The notes: generated by a model from the letters alone, not told the origin. A stretch of 64,000 nucleotides of DNA from Manduca sexta (GCF_014839805.1 NC_051121.1:6865116-6929115); one strand, 5' to 3'; positions 25,385-38,085 are shown, counted from the stretch's first letter. Numbers and translations are program-made.

Positions 25385-25625
25385 TTTGTTATATTTACGA
25401 GAATGTTAGACATTGAAATAAAACTATTTTACGGATTTTATCTCGGTTATTTATATTATAATTTTGTCCCGACATTTGAAGACTTGTAACTTTACCTTTT
25501 CAGATGGCCAGCACCTCAGTCCGCCCCGTTACCACAAAGACTGCGAAGTCTTCGAAACGTCAGGAGAAAATGATAATATAAAAAACTACAATGTACTTCA
25601 TCCGTAAAATAGATTTATTTCAAAA
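25385..25625. repeat. Fold-back element, family I
   Basis: The left arm from about 25412 ('ttgaaataaaactattttacggattttat') is mirrored by the right arm ending about 25622 ('cgtaaaatagatttatttcaa'). The inner segment 'agtcttcgaaacgtcaggag' mirrors 'cccgacatttgaagactt' on the left. Confidence 0.65.
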
Positions 25626-26233
25626 TAACAAGAGGTTCAAAATAATTTAATGGATGATCGATGATGCGCAATAAAGAGTAAATAGCATCGATACATTAGC
25701 ACGCATTAGAGTTGAAACGTGCTGAGGGCCAAACAAATTGTATGGTAACCGCATATCGGAATAACTGCGGAAGTTAAATTATCTCGATAGGTTTTAACCA
25801 CCAAGGACAAAGGCACGTGGGAACATTCAGCCAATTTTGTCCGTTGCTTCAATCTAATGGAAATATTTTGTGGAATCAAATCTAGCAATTATTGTTTAGT
25901 AACTAAGTAACAATGACGTGTCAACATAGTTAGGACTGCAATCTAGAATAAAACCAAATATACATATTGTATCTAAGAATACACTGAATGTAATCTGTTT
26001 TGTTTCCCAAATAAATAAATAAATATTAAATAAGTATCAAAATCTAAATAAAAAGCAACAATAAATTGGAAATACTTTAATATACGCGGATGTCAAATTA
26101 TGTTTTAATTTGATGTTTGTAATAACAATAATTTTGTAATTGGTAGAAGCAGACTGTAGACATAATGAATAGGCCAGTACGACTGGTAATACTATGTCAT
26201 AGAATAACGATGCAGATGCTGATGTTTCATAAT

Positions 26234-26416
26234 CGTTGATGTCTCATCCGCTCAGTGACCGTCCTGAGCCGAGGTTCGTAACCAGTATATGGGACTCCCT
26301 GATCGTTTAATTTTCAAGGGTTGCGAGCGCCTTAAGCACTCACCCATAAGTCCGGTGTGTTGGTATAAGCTGGCTCTTACCATGCTAACAAACGTAGGGT
26401 CATTGTTAAAAAAAAA
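26234..26416 (+). repeat. Dispersed A-tailed repeat, family H
   Basis: It shares 'atcgttgatgtctcatcc', 'cctgagccgaggtt', 'ttttcaagggttgcgagcgc' and a terminal A-run with 30928-31122. The A tail suggests a retroposed origin. I do not know the family. Frames across it are not genes. Confidence 0.6.
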
Positions 26417-28270
26417 AATTATGTTTCGGGTGGGTAATATTTCCGATCAAATCATCTCTTTCTTTTTAATCGGAATTTTAGTGCATCCTTTATTATTTTG
26501 ACTGTTTATAAGTGAAGATCACTAAACATCGATGTCTCACTGTCGACCTTTACCAAATAAATACACAAAGTTTTCCTTAAATTATCTCAACAATGTATAT
26601 ACTAAACTACATAAACCAAAGTGACCCATAATCCCATAAGATTATAATCCATAAATCCATACAAAGAGCCAAATTTACGTCAAACAATCAACGTAGATAA
26701 CGTAAAATGCGCTGTGACGCGTACGCCGGTGCAATGGTTTGCGTAATTCCGATAACATGGAGTTGATACGTCGCTAATGGTGTATCGAATTTGTTCGGTG
26801 TAAACACGTCACTGCTTTTTACGAGCTGTACTTTTACAAGTACACGTAATATATAAATAGGAAGTACATTCGCATTTATAAATTGATTACGTAAATACTC
26901 GCGGGCAAACTGTTAAGCACCGCGCAAACGCTGTTGATTTGTTGCCGAGAATTTTTACTGTCTAGTGTAGCAATGAGGTATGTAGTGTATTGTTTCTCAG
27001 TGATTAGTTGAAAGGATCTGCGCGTCGCTTAAAGGGACCATTACACCAATATTACGTCAGTTCAATCTGTGATCAGCTATTATTGATCATGTAATGTGAT
27101 ATTTGGTGAACCTTGAGCGAAGTTTAATCAAATATCAGCTAGATCATCCAATAGTCATAAGTATATCATAAAGTTGGTCACTTTAAGTAAAAAAAAGGAC
27201 TCTATATAAAGTGACTGTACAAATGATCTTGTAATCACTATACGTTTGCTTTAGTTATGACGTACTATATTTTATTATAGGAACTTGTAAAAGCGGTATA
27301 ATATCCATTTTTGGGCACGTTTATTGATCGGAACCGAGTGAAACTGCCACAACAGGTTGATAATTGGCTGAGTGAGCGAAATCAATGGTTTACGGTGCAT
27401 CGCCATATTTGGACACGGGTATTTAGTCTGTTATGGTTAAAATGTATTTATATTCTGTCTAATATTGTAAAACAAGCGCGTGCGCATTTTGCTTCCTGAA
27501 ACTTTATAAGAAAAACGAAATGTGTTACTTGACTACCTTATGGACAAGCCCTCTAAAGTTAAAGAAGCGTTTTTTTCTTGAGGTTCTTCATAGTTGGGGT
27601 TTTTATTTATCTAAATGCTCTGGCGTAACGCGTATAAGTGGTCATATGGATTTTATCATTGATTCACATTTTTGAGTTCTTACGTGTTAAGATTTGTGTT
27701 ATTGGAACTACAATATAGCCTTTGAGTTTAATATTATCTGTATAAAGTATAATGTTTCCTAGAGATTTCATATAGTATTAATAACTTTTGGTAAAGGAAG
27801 ACAAAGGAAGGCAGTCAACCACTATTTCCTTATTAATAATATTAAGTTCAGTAAATAAAAAAAAAATATATATATTTTACGGAATCCATAAAAATAGTCG
27901 TGACTTGAATCTGCTTTCGGGAAAAAACGATGCAACATTTCAAGCAAATAACATTTTTACGAGTGTTTTTTGCGACTAATTTGATACTCAAAGTATTTAC
28001 GATAGGAAAATTTGTTGATGGCCGATCTTAATACGAAACAAAGAGTGGAAGATTTGTCAATACGAGATATTTTTGTGCAATCTTGATGAATTACAAATGT
28101 AGAACTAATCAAACTTGTTTTAGTTTTATTTATTGGAGTCAGCTATAAATGCCAATTTGATAAAGAGGGAAGAGATTCGATTATGATTTGAATTTCGAAA
28201 AGCAAACTTTGACTAAGTTCTAATACTCACTATTTAAATATTAAGAAAACATTTAAAAAACAATATAATG
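26417..28270. other. No gene or clear element seen
   Basis: AT-rich sequence with A-runs near 27190 and 27855-27875. The small frames at 27311 and 27788 have no recognisable domain or GC-rich codon bias. Confidence 0.45.
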
Positions 28271-28273
28271 AAT

Positions 28274-28530
28274 TAGCTTTTGCTCGCGGCTTCGCCCGCG
28301 TGGAGGAGTTATCTGGGATCATTTTTTTCCGACTTACTTGATATGTATAATAATTTTATGACGAAATTACACAAAATCATTATAAATTGTAGCCTATATG
28401 TTATACTAATGTATAACCAATATTACTGTAAAGTTTCATCTAAATCCGTTCAGTGGTTTTTTCGTGAAAGAGGAACAAACATACATCCATCCTCAATCCT
28501 CAAACTATCGCAATTATGATATTAGTACCT
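28274..28530 (-). mobile_element. Short Helitron (minus)
   Basis: The left end 'ttagcttttgctcgcggcttcgcccgcgtgg' is the reversed 3' terminus with TTAG where CTAG is expected. The right end 'attatgatattagta' is the reversed 5' AT-rich start. It is non-coding. Confidence 0.6.
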
Positions 28531-29630
28531 AGGATTGGCTAAATACGTTATGATTTAAATTTTGAACATAAATTATATTCTTATTTACCATTATAAATAA
28601 TTCTAAAATTATTTCAATTTTATATATATTTTCTCATGCTCAAATAAAACGAAATAAAATATGCCAGTACGTTTGTTTTGTGTTCGTTGCACGGTCTAAC
28701 GCTTCCATGATTACTATGTTACCGTGATATTCGATATTAATGTACTATAATACGTAGTGTAATACAATTCCTTTATTTTACTCGCATTTAACATTTTATT
28801 TATTTGCACCATGATAATAAGAATAGGGTGAAGTTAGAACGTTTGATGATTTTATAGTAGGTACTGTTATGCTGACGGGTGCTTCTCAGAAATTTAAAAA
28901 ATGACGTTTACTGCGTTTCAGTTTAAACCTGATCTAGAAATTATGTTTTTGTACGTTGATTGGTAAAATTATACAAAATCCCGGTTGGTTTCAATTTTTC
29001 CGTATAAAAATTGTCCGCTAATATCTTCTGCAAGAAACTCATCTTATCAATAAAAATGATAAGTGACTCTACTTTTTTTTTCTTAGAATAATCAGACAGT
29101 CAAACAGATGAAATACTGCTTAGTTGGATTGATAATAAAATTAAAACTTTTGTGTTATAACCACGTCACTTTGGATTACAAGTAACGCCTCGTAAACATC
29201 TTACGATTCGCTTATCAAGTTTGATGTCATTATCAATGCCATAAAAAGATTATTGATTCGTAATAAAATCGATACACTGTTTTCCAAGAAATACAAACAA
29301 AGAATGTCATTGTACGCCTTCGTATATATCACGCCCATTGAAATTGCATCAATAAGGTTGAAAATGTGATTTTTTTAACAGCAATTGTTTAGAATATCGG
29401 AAGTCTTTTGTCTAGCAGCCACGTGCTTAGCAAGTCAGGTAGAAATGTCCGTAGAATGAAGGAAAAATACAATTAAAAGACTTCTACCTGGTATGCTATT
29501 CAGTTATGGTTTGGTTTCGGAATATGAAAGAACTCAACACAGAGCAATACAGTAATGAAACACGTGAGCACCAACAGAACAAACAACAGTTGAACCACAC
29601 ATAAGTAAGTAACATTTTGTATTATAATAC
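28531..29630. other. No gene or clear element seen
   Basis: The stretch is AT-rich with no recognisable repeat or coding frame. Confidence 0.45.
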
Positions 29631-29637
29631 ATATCCA

Positions 29638-29717
29638 GGGAATGCCATGGTTGCTAAGCCGGGGGATCGCGTGTACACTATTAGCGGGGTACCCCTGGTG
29701 ATAACCATGGCATTCCC
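29638..29717. repeat. 80-bp fold-back sequence with perfect 15-bp arms
   Basis: GGGAATGCCATGGTT (29638-29652) and its exact complement (29703-29717) enclose a GC-rich 50-bp centre with partial further pairing. No target duplication was seen. Minus-strand frames across it show no recognisable domain. Confidence 0.7.
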
Positions 29718-29719
29718 CA

Positions 29720-30925
29720 AAATAAAAAACAAAGAGCAATAAATGCACGTATTGTTTGCTATTATTTTGGTACGAATTATAGAATTCTCTATATATTTAA
29801 CAATGTTCCTCATTTTGAAAGGTTTAATACAGCCTTTACCATGTTAATAAAAAAACAGTTTTTTAAGGATTCCCTACCTCTAACGGAATCCTGTAGGATT
29901 ATTTTGTTGTCCGTTAGGTTGTTGGTTAAAACCCTTTTTCTCAGGAATGAAGAATTAAAATAGATGTCAGCTGTGAAAAAATGAAGCTTGTAAGTTAATA
30001 TGGTCAAAAGATATGACCGTTTTTGTCTCACATTTTGCGATTTCACAAGGAAATCAAAACGTATAGGGTATTTCCCGTTGACGTAGAATCTTGGAATTTG
30101 GCTACTGCCAATATCAATCATATCTTAATATCAATGCTTACTACTCATGTAAAGTAAAATCTGAAAACCATTATTATGTAATTAATTACATAAAAGATAA
30201 TTTATACGGAACCTTCAGTGCACGAGTCCAACGCGCACTTGTTCGGTTTTTAATATCAAATACCAATAGGCCTATGTATGTCTCATACTGTGATTATATA
30301 TTTTCATAAGTTACATCAGTCAAAACTCCCAGCAATCTACCACAGATATACAATTAAATAGGTCTTAGTGTCAGATAGCACGTGTCAATACCGTGTTGAT
30401 ATGTGCGCAATAATACGTAGTCATGCCAATGAAACGTATACGCGTCATAAATCTCATAAAATACGTCTGTTTGAACAGAACTCTAGTTTCTATGGCGTTC
30501 TTTGTTAAACTTTTTATGGTACAGAGAATGCCACCTTTGCCCTTGTTTTGATACTGGTTAGATTTCGAGGAAACTTACTGCTATCGGACAAAAAGGTATG
30601 GGATATAAAAAATATTCTTTGATTCTCGGTACGCAAATAAATTTAGAATGCACGGCGCGTGAGTTGCCAAAAATGTATTCTCGGAATTTTTAACTTAAAA
30701 ACCTATTCAACCAGTTACTTAGCTTTAACCATTATTTTAATGCTTAAACATATAAATTATGTGCCTCTACATTTATCACTGATTTTTATACTAAATGGTC
30801 TGGTATGGGAGATTCTATCTAGTGCGTACCTATGCATTGTCTATTCCGGCCGATAAGTAGTATAGAACATGTGTTAGGTTTGCAGATTGTATTCACTTGG
30901 ATAGATTGCTGTTAGTAAGTTCATC
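29720..30925. other. No gene or clear element seen
   Basis: AT-rich. A 103-codon minus frame (29810-30121) has no recognisable motif, no GC-rich codon bias and no promoter or poly(A) context. Confidence 0.45.
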
Positions 30926-30927
30926 CC

Positions 30928-31122
30928 TAATCGTTGATGTCTCATCCTCACCCAATGGCCGTGGCCTGAGTCGAGGTTTATAACCCGTTAATAAGTTGCC
31001 CACAGAATGATCACTTAATTTTTCAAGGGTTGCGAGCGCGTAAAGCGCTCACCGAGTTCGGCGAGTTTGTATATTGTATATTGTTAAGCTAACGAACGTA
31101 ATACTTGTTATAAAAAAATGTA
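30928..31122 (+). repeat. Dispersed A-tailed repeat, family H
   Basis: Second copy of the repeat at 26234-26416, in the same orientation and ending in an A-run after 'aacgaacgtaatacttgttat'. Confidence 0.6.
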
Positions 31123-31964
31123 TTTGCTATCTAGTGTCATTATAGGGTGTTGCGATTCTTATTTTGTAGAGAATAGAACAGTGTTACTTAGTGTTTTGTA
31201 ATTTAAATATCTTGTTTTACTGTTGTTTGAGGCCTATCGCGTCACTCAGGTATCGAGCGACTCGAACGTCTCGTCAGTTTTTTCTTTAGTGATTTCTATT
31301 TTATTTAGTTACATTAATTTAAATATAATACCCTCGGTGCTGATACTGAGCAGAAAAATACAATATATCTTACAAAATTGATTGAACCCAAGACAGCAGG
31401 GTGTCATACCGCAATACAACTAAGCCAACGAGGCCTGCACGTCAGTTGTACACTGTATTTAAAAACTATTTTCACAAAAATATAAAACTAACATGTATCC
31501 TTTAGCTATAAAAAATAAAAGTATGTTAACTATGGACTCCAAAATGTCTGGAGCGATTTTAATAATTTTTTTAAGTAATTTTCAGATTAGCCGAAATAAA
31601 TCTTGTGAGAAGTTATTTGGCTAAACAAATATTAGTGCTAATCCGTTAAAAGTCGGGGCGAGTATTGTCATAAATACGTTGAAAATATATCTTTATTACT
31701 CAGTTACGGAACTTAAAAACTGAGTGAAACGAATCGTTGCCATTCGAGACAATTCTTTATTCGGTTATTTGTTAAAGCGTACTGCGTAATTGTTGGTGTT
31801 TCGATAACCAAGACCTTTGACTCCTATATGGAATAGTACTACAGAGTTTTTATAACGTAATAATACCTTTAAAGATATCATATTTAGTTACGGCTAAGCT
31901 GGTCTAGGCTAGGGCTGGTTTTCTATCATAGGACAAATTCTATCATACGAATAACGTATTTCAA

Positions 31965-32160
31965 TGACAATAATAATATATACTCCGTGGCTCCACCTGC
32001 GTCAAAAAGTTGTTCTGGGATAAATATTTCCTGGGCAAAAAATAGCATATAACACTCAGGAGTATTGTGGCTTCCTATTAGTGAAAGAATTTTCGAAAAC
32101 GATTCAGTAGTTCCAGAGATTAGCTCCAATCCTACAACTTTTGCTCTTTATAATATTAGT
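31965..32160 (-). mobile_element. Short Helitron-like repeat (minus)
   Basis: 'ctccgtggctccacctgcgtcaaaaagttg' and a terminal 'ttgctctttataatattagtgta' match the reversed 3' and 5' parts of a short lepidopteran repeat. Exact ends are decayed. Confidence 0.5.
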
Positions 32161-32824
32161 GTAGGTATGGAGTATTTTTTCAATTTACATATCAGATAGA
32201 ACTTAAACTTGCCTATCGGAGGATTGAAATATAAACCTTAAATATGTAATTACCACATTGAGAGTTTTGCTCGACTTCTTCGATACTTTAGATAGTTAAT
32301 TAATTTAAGCAAAGTATACTATATTATGGCACATATTATGGCATATAAAATCTTAGTAATTAAACCTCGAAATTGCCCAAATCTAAACGAAACAATACTT
32401 TCTATTAATTATATTAAATACATTTCAAACAAGGTAAGTAATTTTTATTCCACATAAGATATCAGCATAATTCCTACCACGGACTAACTGACAATATATT
32501 AAACAATTTCGTCAGATGTGGTTATCAGGACGGACGAAACTTCAGCAGTATTTTTAAATTTCATGAGCTTGTGGAGCCTAGCGTTTTCTATTCGTATAAA
32601 AGATTCAACTCGCATGAATAACGCATTAATGGAATACAGTTTCAAATACCAGAAACATTTGTAATGCAAGTATTGACGTCAATGTTAAATTGTCTTATTG
32701 TTTATTTGATAATTTTCGGTGACATTTTCAATGGTATATTGAATTTTCTATTTAACAGTTTGCCAGCATACGTGTCTCTTATTACAAGTTGGAGTCCTTC
32801 AAGCGGAGTGCGAGCGGAGCGGAG

Positions 32825-32990
32825 AAGCAATTAAGCAGGCCGGCATAACTGTGCTAACCGTCCGGGAATGTTTATCTCTTGGCGGTCGACACATTTTTGG
32901 GCAACTCTTCACTTACCGTTAGATCCAATGAGGCCACTGCCGTACCCTCGATAAAAAACAATTTAATTTCTTATTATTTTATATTAAAAA
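32825..32990 (+). repeat. LINE-type 3' repeat, family D, decayed
   Basis: 'caggccggcataactgtgctaaccgtccgggaatgtttatctcttggcggtcgacac' followed by an A-run matches the 3' portion of 62305-62553 and 38565-38738. Confidence 0.5.
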
Positions 32991-33429
32991 TGGTTATATG
33001 TTCAATGTTTTACAACAGAAATTTATTTATTAATAAAATCTACCTATGGCATTACGTCTGCTCGCATTAACAGGTATACACACGTACCCAATACCTCCAT
33101 ACCTAATCTAAATATATCTTACGATGATAAAATCCCGTCTAGACTATATCTCCGTCTCTCACCTTGCTGAAGGTTAACTGGCACTTCAACTGACACACCC
33201 CTGACTCAGATCCTATCAGCCAATAGAAATTATGGTGAAAGGAAGCTCGACTGAGAATAAAGTCATTATTCAATTGGAATAGAATTAGGATGTAACTATA
33301 TCTGTCGAGGAGGGCTAGAGGTGACACAGTCGTTACGTGCCTAGTAGTATTTCCCGACTGTCAGCAAAGTTCAAGGTTAGTTGTTTAGGCGTGAGAACAA
33401 GTTACATATTTAAGGCCTTATTCATTATA

Positions 33430-33525
33430 TCAGCGATGAATTGGTTGGGAGTGTAACGGACTGTTGAGACGAATGTCCGCAGGTTCAAAACCTAAGGATA
33501 CCTCTGACTTTTCTGTATTATATTA
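33430..33525 (+). mobile_element. SINE family C, 5' head
   Basis: The tRNA-like head runs 'gcgatgaattggttgggagtgtaacggactgttgagacgaatgtccgcaggttcaaa' with a B-box-like 'ggttcaaaacc', followed by 'cctctgacttttct' as at 37765. The 3' body is lost. Confidence 0.55.
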
Positions 33526-33689
33526 ATTAGTATATAATAGAGGGCTGATATTATCCCATTCATACATATATAATAGTTTTATCTTCTTTAATGAGTATTC
33601 AAAATATCTAGGACAACAAAACATTAATTAATATTATACAGAAGTCGTAGCCAAGATGCCTTTATACAATTGTTAATATTATATATTAG

Positions 33690-33729
33690 AATGACATCCT
33701 AGCGATAGACTTGTCGCTACGATGTCATT
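33690..33729. repeat. 40-bp near-perfect palindrome
   Basis: Arms of 16 bp (33690-33705 and 33714-33729) match at 15 positions around an 8-bp loop, with core 'atgacatc'. It may be the remains of inverted-repeat element ends. Confidence 0.65.
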
Positions 33730-33839
33730 TCCATACATTTTCTCTGATTTCTGTCAGCGTTAAGGTTTGAAGAAAGGCATTTTGGCAACGGCTCCAAATG
33801 TAGCAACGTTTATTAGTAAATTCGTTAATAAAATATGCT

Positions 33840-34110
33840 TCGATACGACTGCCTCGGTGGCGTAGTTGTATTGCACGTCCGGTACAATAGCGCTCTGAGG
33901 TCCTGGGTTCGAATCCCGGGTCGGGCAAAGTGATATTTGGGTTTTTCTGCTCAGTATCAGCCCGGAGTCTGGAATTTGTGCCCGATATGGCGATAGGCTC
34001 GCCCCCTATCACATCATGGGACGGAACATACTTGGCGAAAAGTGGGTGCCCTAGTTGCACCTCTGCATACCCCTTCGGGGATAAAATGCGTGATGTTATG
34101 TATGTTTTAT
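33840..34110 (+). mobile_element. Full-length tRNA-derived SINE, family A, 16-bp target duplication
   Basis: The tRNA-like head has A-box 'tggcgtagttg' (about 33855) and B-box 'ggttcgaatcc'. The body runs 'ctcagtatcagcccggagtctgg' to a 3' 'ggggataaaatgcgtgatgtt'. It is flanked by a perfect 16-bp direct repeat GTTAATAAAATATGCT (33824-33839 and 34111-34126), the signature of LINE-driven retroposition. The 111-codon minus frame here is an antisense reading of the SINE. Confidence 0.85.
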
Positions 34111-34192
34111 GTTAATAAAATATGCTAGTATAAAAGGATAAGAAACTTTAGATGATCTCGCATATACGAAAGTCCGTCTTGGAAGGTATTAT

Positions 34193-34340
34193 AGTTTATT
34201 CCGTTAAATGGCAGTGCCAAATAGCAAAGTGCACAGTTTTGTTTGAACATGAAGGGTATTTGCACGGAAGATAATAAAGTTTATTCCGTTCAATGGCAGT
34301 GCCAAGCACAGTTTTTTTCAACATAGAAGATATTGTAACT
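34193..34340. repeat. Imperfect 85-bp tandem duplication
   Basis: 'agtttattccgtt[ac]aatggcagtgcca' begins at 34193 and again at 34278, followed in both by 'gcacagttttnttnnaacat'. The second unit has lost about 10 bp. It lies in otherwise unremarkable sequence. Confidence 0.65.
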
Positions 34341-34595
34341 AGTGAAATATTTAGCGACAATGATCATAATATGTTGTCTCAGCATGATTTACGCAGCACA
34401 TTGACATATAGTGATGTCAAGTTCAAAGTTCTGTGTGATCTCATTATTTTTGAAATCACTGTTTTTACCTTTAACCGAATGACTTGCTCATCTACGTTAT
34501 ATAAATAACCATGAACTAATGTCATTATATCATTGGTAAGGTAACTGCTTAAAGCAGCCACCATAAACGTGAGGGAAATCCCAATAGTAAATCAC

Positions 34596-34700
34596 TGACG
34601 GCCTCAGTGGCGTAACGAACGGAGTCTGCGAATCAGAGGTCACATGGGCGACTCCCACATCGAAACAAATTGGGTGATTGGCAAATGTTTTGGCTATGGA
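34596..34700 (+). mobile_element. Decayed tRNA-headed SINE, another family
   Basis: The head 'cggcctcagtggcgtaacga' resembles an A-box region, and 'cagaggtcacatgggcgactcccacat' replaces a B-box region. The rest does not match family A or C. Confidence 0.4.
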
Positions 34701-35699
34701 TGTTGTGAACCTAAAAATCCTGGTATCTTATATCCAAGACGAATTAGTTGATGATTGATCTTATATTCAAGTCGAATTGACGAAGACTTGGATTGTGTAT
34801 TTGTTATAAAGGTAATAAAGGATACTTTGGTATACCTAGGTGTCTAGTTTATTAGGTTATGGTATAATTAACTTTAATCTCGGACAAATCAGTAGTGACG
34901 ACCACCTAGAAAACTCTATCGTTTGGGTGCCAAATGTAATTCTGGCAATTCTTGGCAAGGATTTTAGTGGCGCCAATTTGACCGGAAAAGTCGTGACAGT
35001 CAAGTGTAGGTGGTGCGGATAAATCCATACAACTGCATTTAATACCATGCTTTAATATAAGTATTATTGAATACAAAATGCAATGTTTTTTAAGATTTTA
35101 TAGGAAATGTGCGTAATGTTCCGGACTGGACCATGTCGACTCTCGTTAATAGTTTATTGTGGTTGTGAAAACTTTGAAGAACATCACAAAATGACCAAGT
35201 TGGTAATCGCCATATAAGGTAAAGTAACATAACGTTGTTACTTCGGTAATGAATTGGCTTAAACGTTTTAAATTTCTATTGAAAATATAATTTAGATACT
35301 GGTAATCCTCATAAAGTAGTGACTTTCATATGCGAGGGGCCGTCTGGGTAGGTATGTACCATAACGACTACTGGTAAACACGGAATACTCAAGTATTCGT
35401 GAGTATTGTGACGACTTCTTACGACGACGTAGGTATTGGGACTCCCACAAATCTCATTAAAGCAACAAGCCACAAGTAAGTTTTTTTGCGAAAAAGTAGG
35501 CTACTTATATTTCTACTGTACTCACGCTTCGGGCAGACCTTTAACCCTTTAGTGGAAGTATATTACTGTATCTAAAAAAAGAAGATAAACCTTAAGAAAA
35601 AAGTTTTCTTACCAATAAGTTCATTATCACCAATCATATTTAAAGGTAAGGTATCGACCCTAGAGTAAAGAAAAACATCGTGAAGAAATCTGTAAGCTG

Positions 35700-35835
35700 A
35701 GAAATTCTCTATAGGAATTTTAAGAGTGTGTTATGTCTACCAATCCATACTAGGCCAGCGTGGCGTACTAAGGCCTAATCCTCCTCAGTAGAGGCCTAGC
35801 AGTGGGACAGTATATAATACAAGGCTGATAATATT
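35700..35835 (+). mobile_element. SINE family C, 3' part
   Basis: 'tctataggaattttaagagtgtgttatgtctaccaatccatactaggccagcgtgg' and 'cagtagaggcctagcagtgggacagtatata' match the 3' body at 37765-38085. Confidence 0.65.
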
Positions 35836-37764
35836 AAAAAAAGTAATCGATCCTAGCCTTCACTGTTGATACTAAACTTGATGAAATAAATTATGAACAA
35901 CAAGCTACCGTATTGACTGACACGCGCTCCTAAGATGTTAGTATGCAGATCAAGTGTCTGTTTCATTGGATAATGTAGCTTACGCAATTGTGAGTCATGG
36001 CGCAGATGGTCCGGTGTCACGGGACTGTACTTGTACTGGCACTATATGGATCGCTGCTTGATATGGGAGTGAAGGATTTGCATTAAGGTTCTCAATTCTT
36101 ATAAGTATTGCGTAAGGTTAAGTGCAGGATTCGTGAAAGCAGGAAAATACGAAGGGCCAGTCGTTTTTGTCAAGTTGTTCTTATTTGGGCATAAGTATTG
36201 ATATGGTCGGATGGTTGGCATTAAGGTAAATGGAAATTAAAGGGTGTGGGAGGAATGAGCTGTTAAGTATTATCAATAAGCTAATTATATATCGATAAAT
36301 TTTAGTAGCCCACATTTGTTAGAATACGGACAAGGTTTAAAATTAAATTATCTGGTTAAACAATCAAAGATGTAAGTCCACTCCAAATATAAAATACTGC
36401 GAAATTTCTGACTCCGAAAGGTACATTAACCCTTCGTACTCCGTCGTTGGCATTTTATCCAGTCAATAAAGGAAACCTTGAATATTCAGACGCTAGACTG
36501 GCCGCTGTATATTGTAACAAATTCTGGTGGACTCTGTCCAAAAACTACTACGTTAGGGAAACCCTGGCACGTACAACATACGAAAATGATATAGTAATTT
36601 AAAATCTACTTGTGCTAAAGTCTACATTAACTCAGCCATGACCATGACTTATTCGTACATCTTTAAAGCATTTAAGAACATTAAAATAAAGAGACAGCCA
36701 TATGAAAGAGATAGAAATGCAAACATAAGGCGACGAGAATGTGTGTTGATATAAATAAACTGATACGAATGACACACCTCTTTCTGAAAACTATTGGCGC
36801 GGAAGACGCAGTAGTGCACCGTTCGTTAGTCCTTGGCGGGAAGCCAAATGACATTTTCATATTTAATATTAGACGTTACCAAACAGAAGTCAAATAGACT
36901 GAATCGACGGCTTTCAAACGAGAAGATTTGTCTATAAATAACGTGTACTGAAACAATAAAATTGGTGGATTTCTGTCTGGCGTTGCATAAATTTAGGTTT
37001 CGTCACTTTACATAAAACATTTCGCTTTTGATAATAAGCTGTTGAATAACAAAATATTGTTATTTTATTTGTGCGATAAATAATTTTAAATAAGATTGCT
37101 GAATACATTCTAGTTCAAATTATATTGAATCAGGAATCTGGAAAGTTTTATGTTTTAGTCAACAAGAATCTTTGCCCTATACCATCATAGTGAATAGTCA
37201 TACGACCACGACAATATGATTTCGATTGCACCTTTAAAAGGGTAAAAACACCTAACGCAAACAATGCCGTTAAAGGAAAACCCTGGTGAATAATACAGAA
37301 AGCGCAAAGTACAATTAAACATTAAGAAAGACAGAAAAGTCTTTATTGTCACTATATTTTAATATAAAAAAAGAAACAAAATGCACATTAATATTAAACA
37401 TTTGAAAGTAACTATCTGTTACATTTCTAAACCGATTTTGATGAAATTTTGTGAGTAGTTTAAATAGAAAACAGAACATAAGCATTTTTTTATTATTTAA
37501 AGTAAAGATAACATTAACTTCACACGCCAGATTTATCTTATTTCCCATTCGTTATCACAGCATCCTGCGGGCTATTTTGGGAATCAGCAACATTGACCCA
37601 CAGAGAGGGTGTGTCATCTTGACTTATAGCACTATAAATGGATACAATTTACTAACCGACCGTGGTTGCATGATTGTTCGTGCGTAAAAGGATATACTCA
37701 TCACAATATGACTAAAGGTGGACGACTTTTTATATTAAATTGTTATACTTGAACGGCGGCTTAA
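35836..37764. other. No gene or clear element seen
   Basis: Unique-looking sequence, AT-rich after 36900. The small overlapping frames at 37315-37687 have no recognisable motif. Confidence 0.45.
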
Positions 37765-38085
37765 AGCGGCGATAGCTTAGTGGGGTGTGAAACGGACTGC
37801 CGAGAGGAAAGTCCGCAGGTTCAAATCCCAAAGGCACACACCTCTGACTTTTCTATAAATGATGTGTGTATTTTTTGTGAATTATCGCTTGCTTTAACGG
37901 TGAAGAAAAACATTATGAGGAAACTTGCATACCCGAGAAGTCTATAGGAATTTTGAGGGTGTTTGAAGTCTACCAATCCGCACTAGGCCAGCGTGTTGGA
38001 CTAAGACCTAATCCCTCTCAGTGGCAGAGGAAGCCCGAGGCTAGCAGTGGGACAGTATTTATACAGGCTTGATATTATTTTATTA
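37765..38085 (+). mobile_element. tRNA-derived SINE, family C, near full length
   Basis: The tRNA-like head has A-box 'tagcttagtgg' and B-box 'ggttcaaatcc'. It is followed by 'cacctctgacttttct', 'cgcttgctttaacggtgaagaaaaaca' and 'gtctaccaatccgcactaggccagcgtg'. It ends with 'gctagcagtgggacagtat..aggcttgatattattt'. This is the reference copy for the fragments at 6960, 23755, 33430, 35700, 41295 and 63555. Confidence 0.75.

Noticed and set aside
33850..33920. tRNA gene at the SINE head
   Set aside because: A and B boxes are present, but the sequence continues into a SINE body with target duplications and does not close as an acceptor stem. The same applies at 37765, 45640 and 46870.
33725..34060. 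111-codon minus-strand frame
   Set aside because: It is the antisense reading of a SINE, with PGFEPRT-type residues produced by the B-box.
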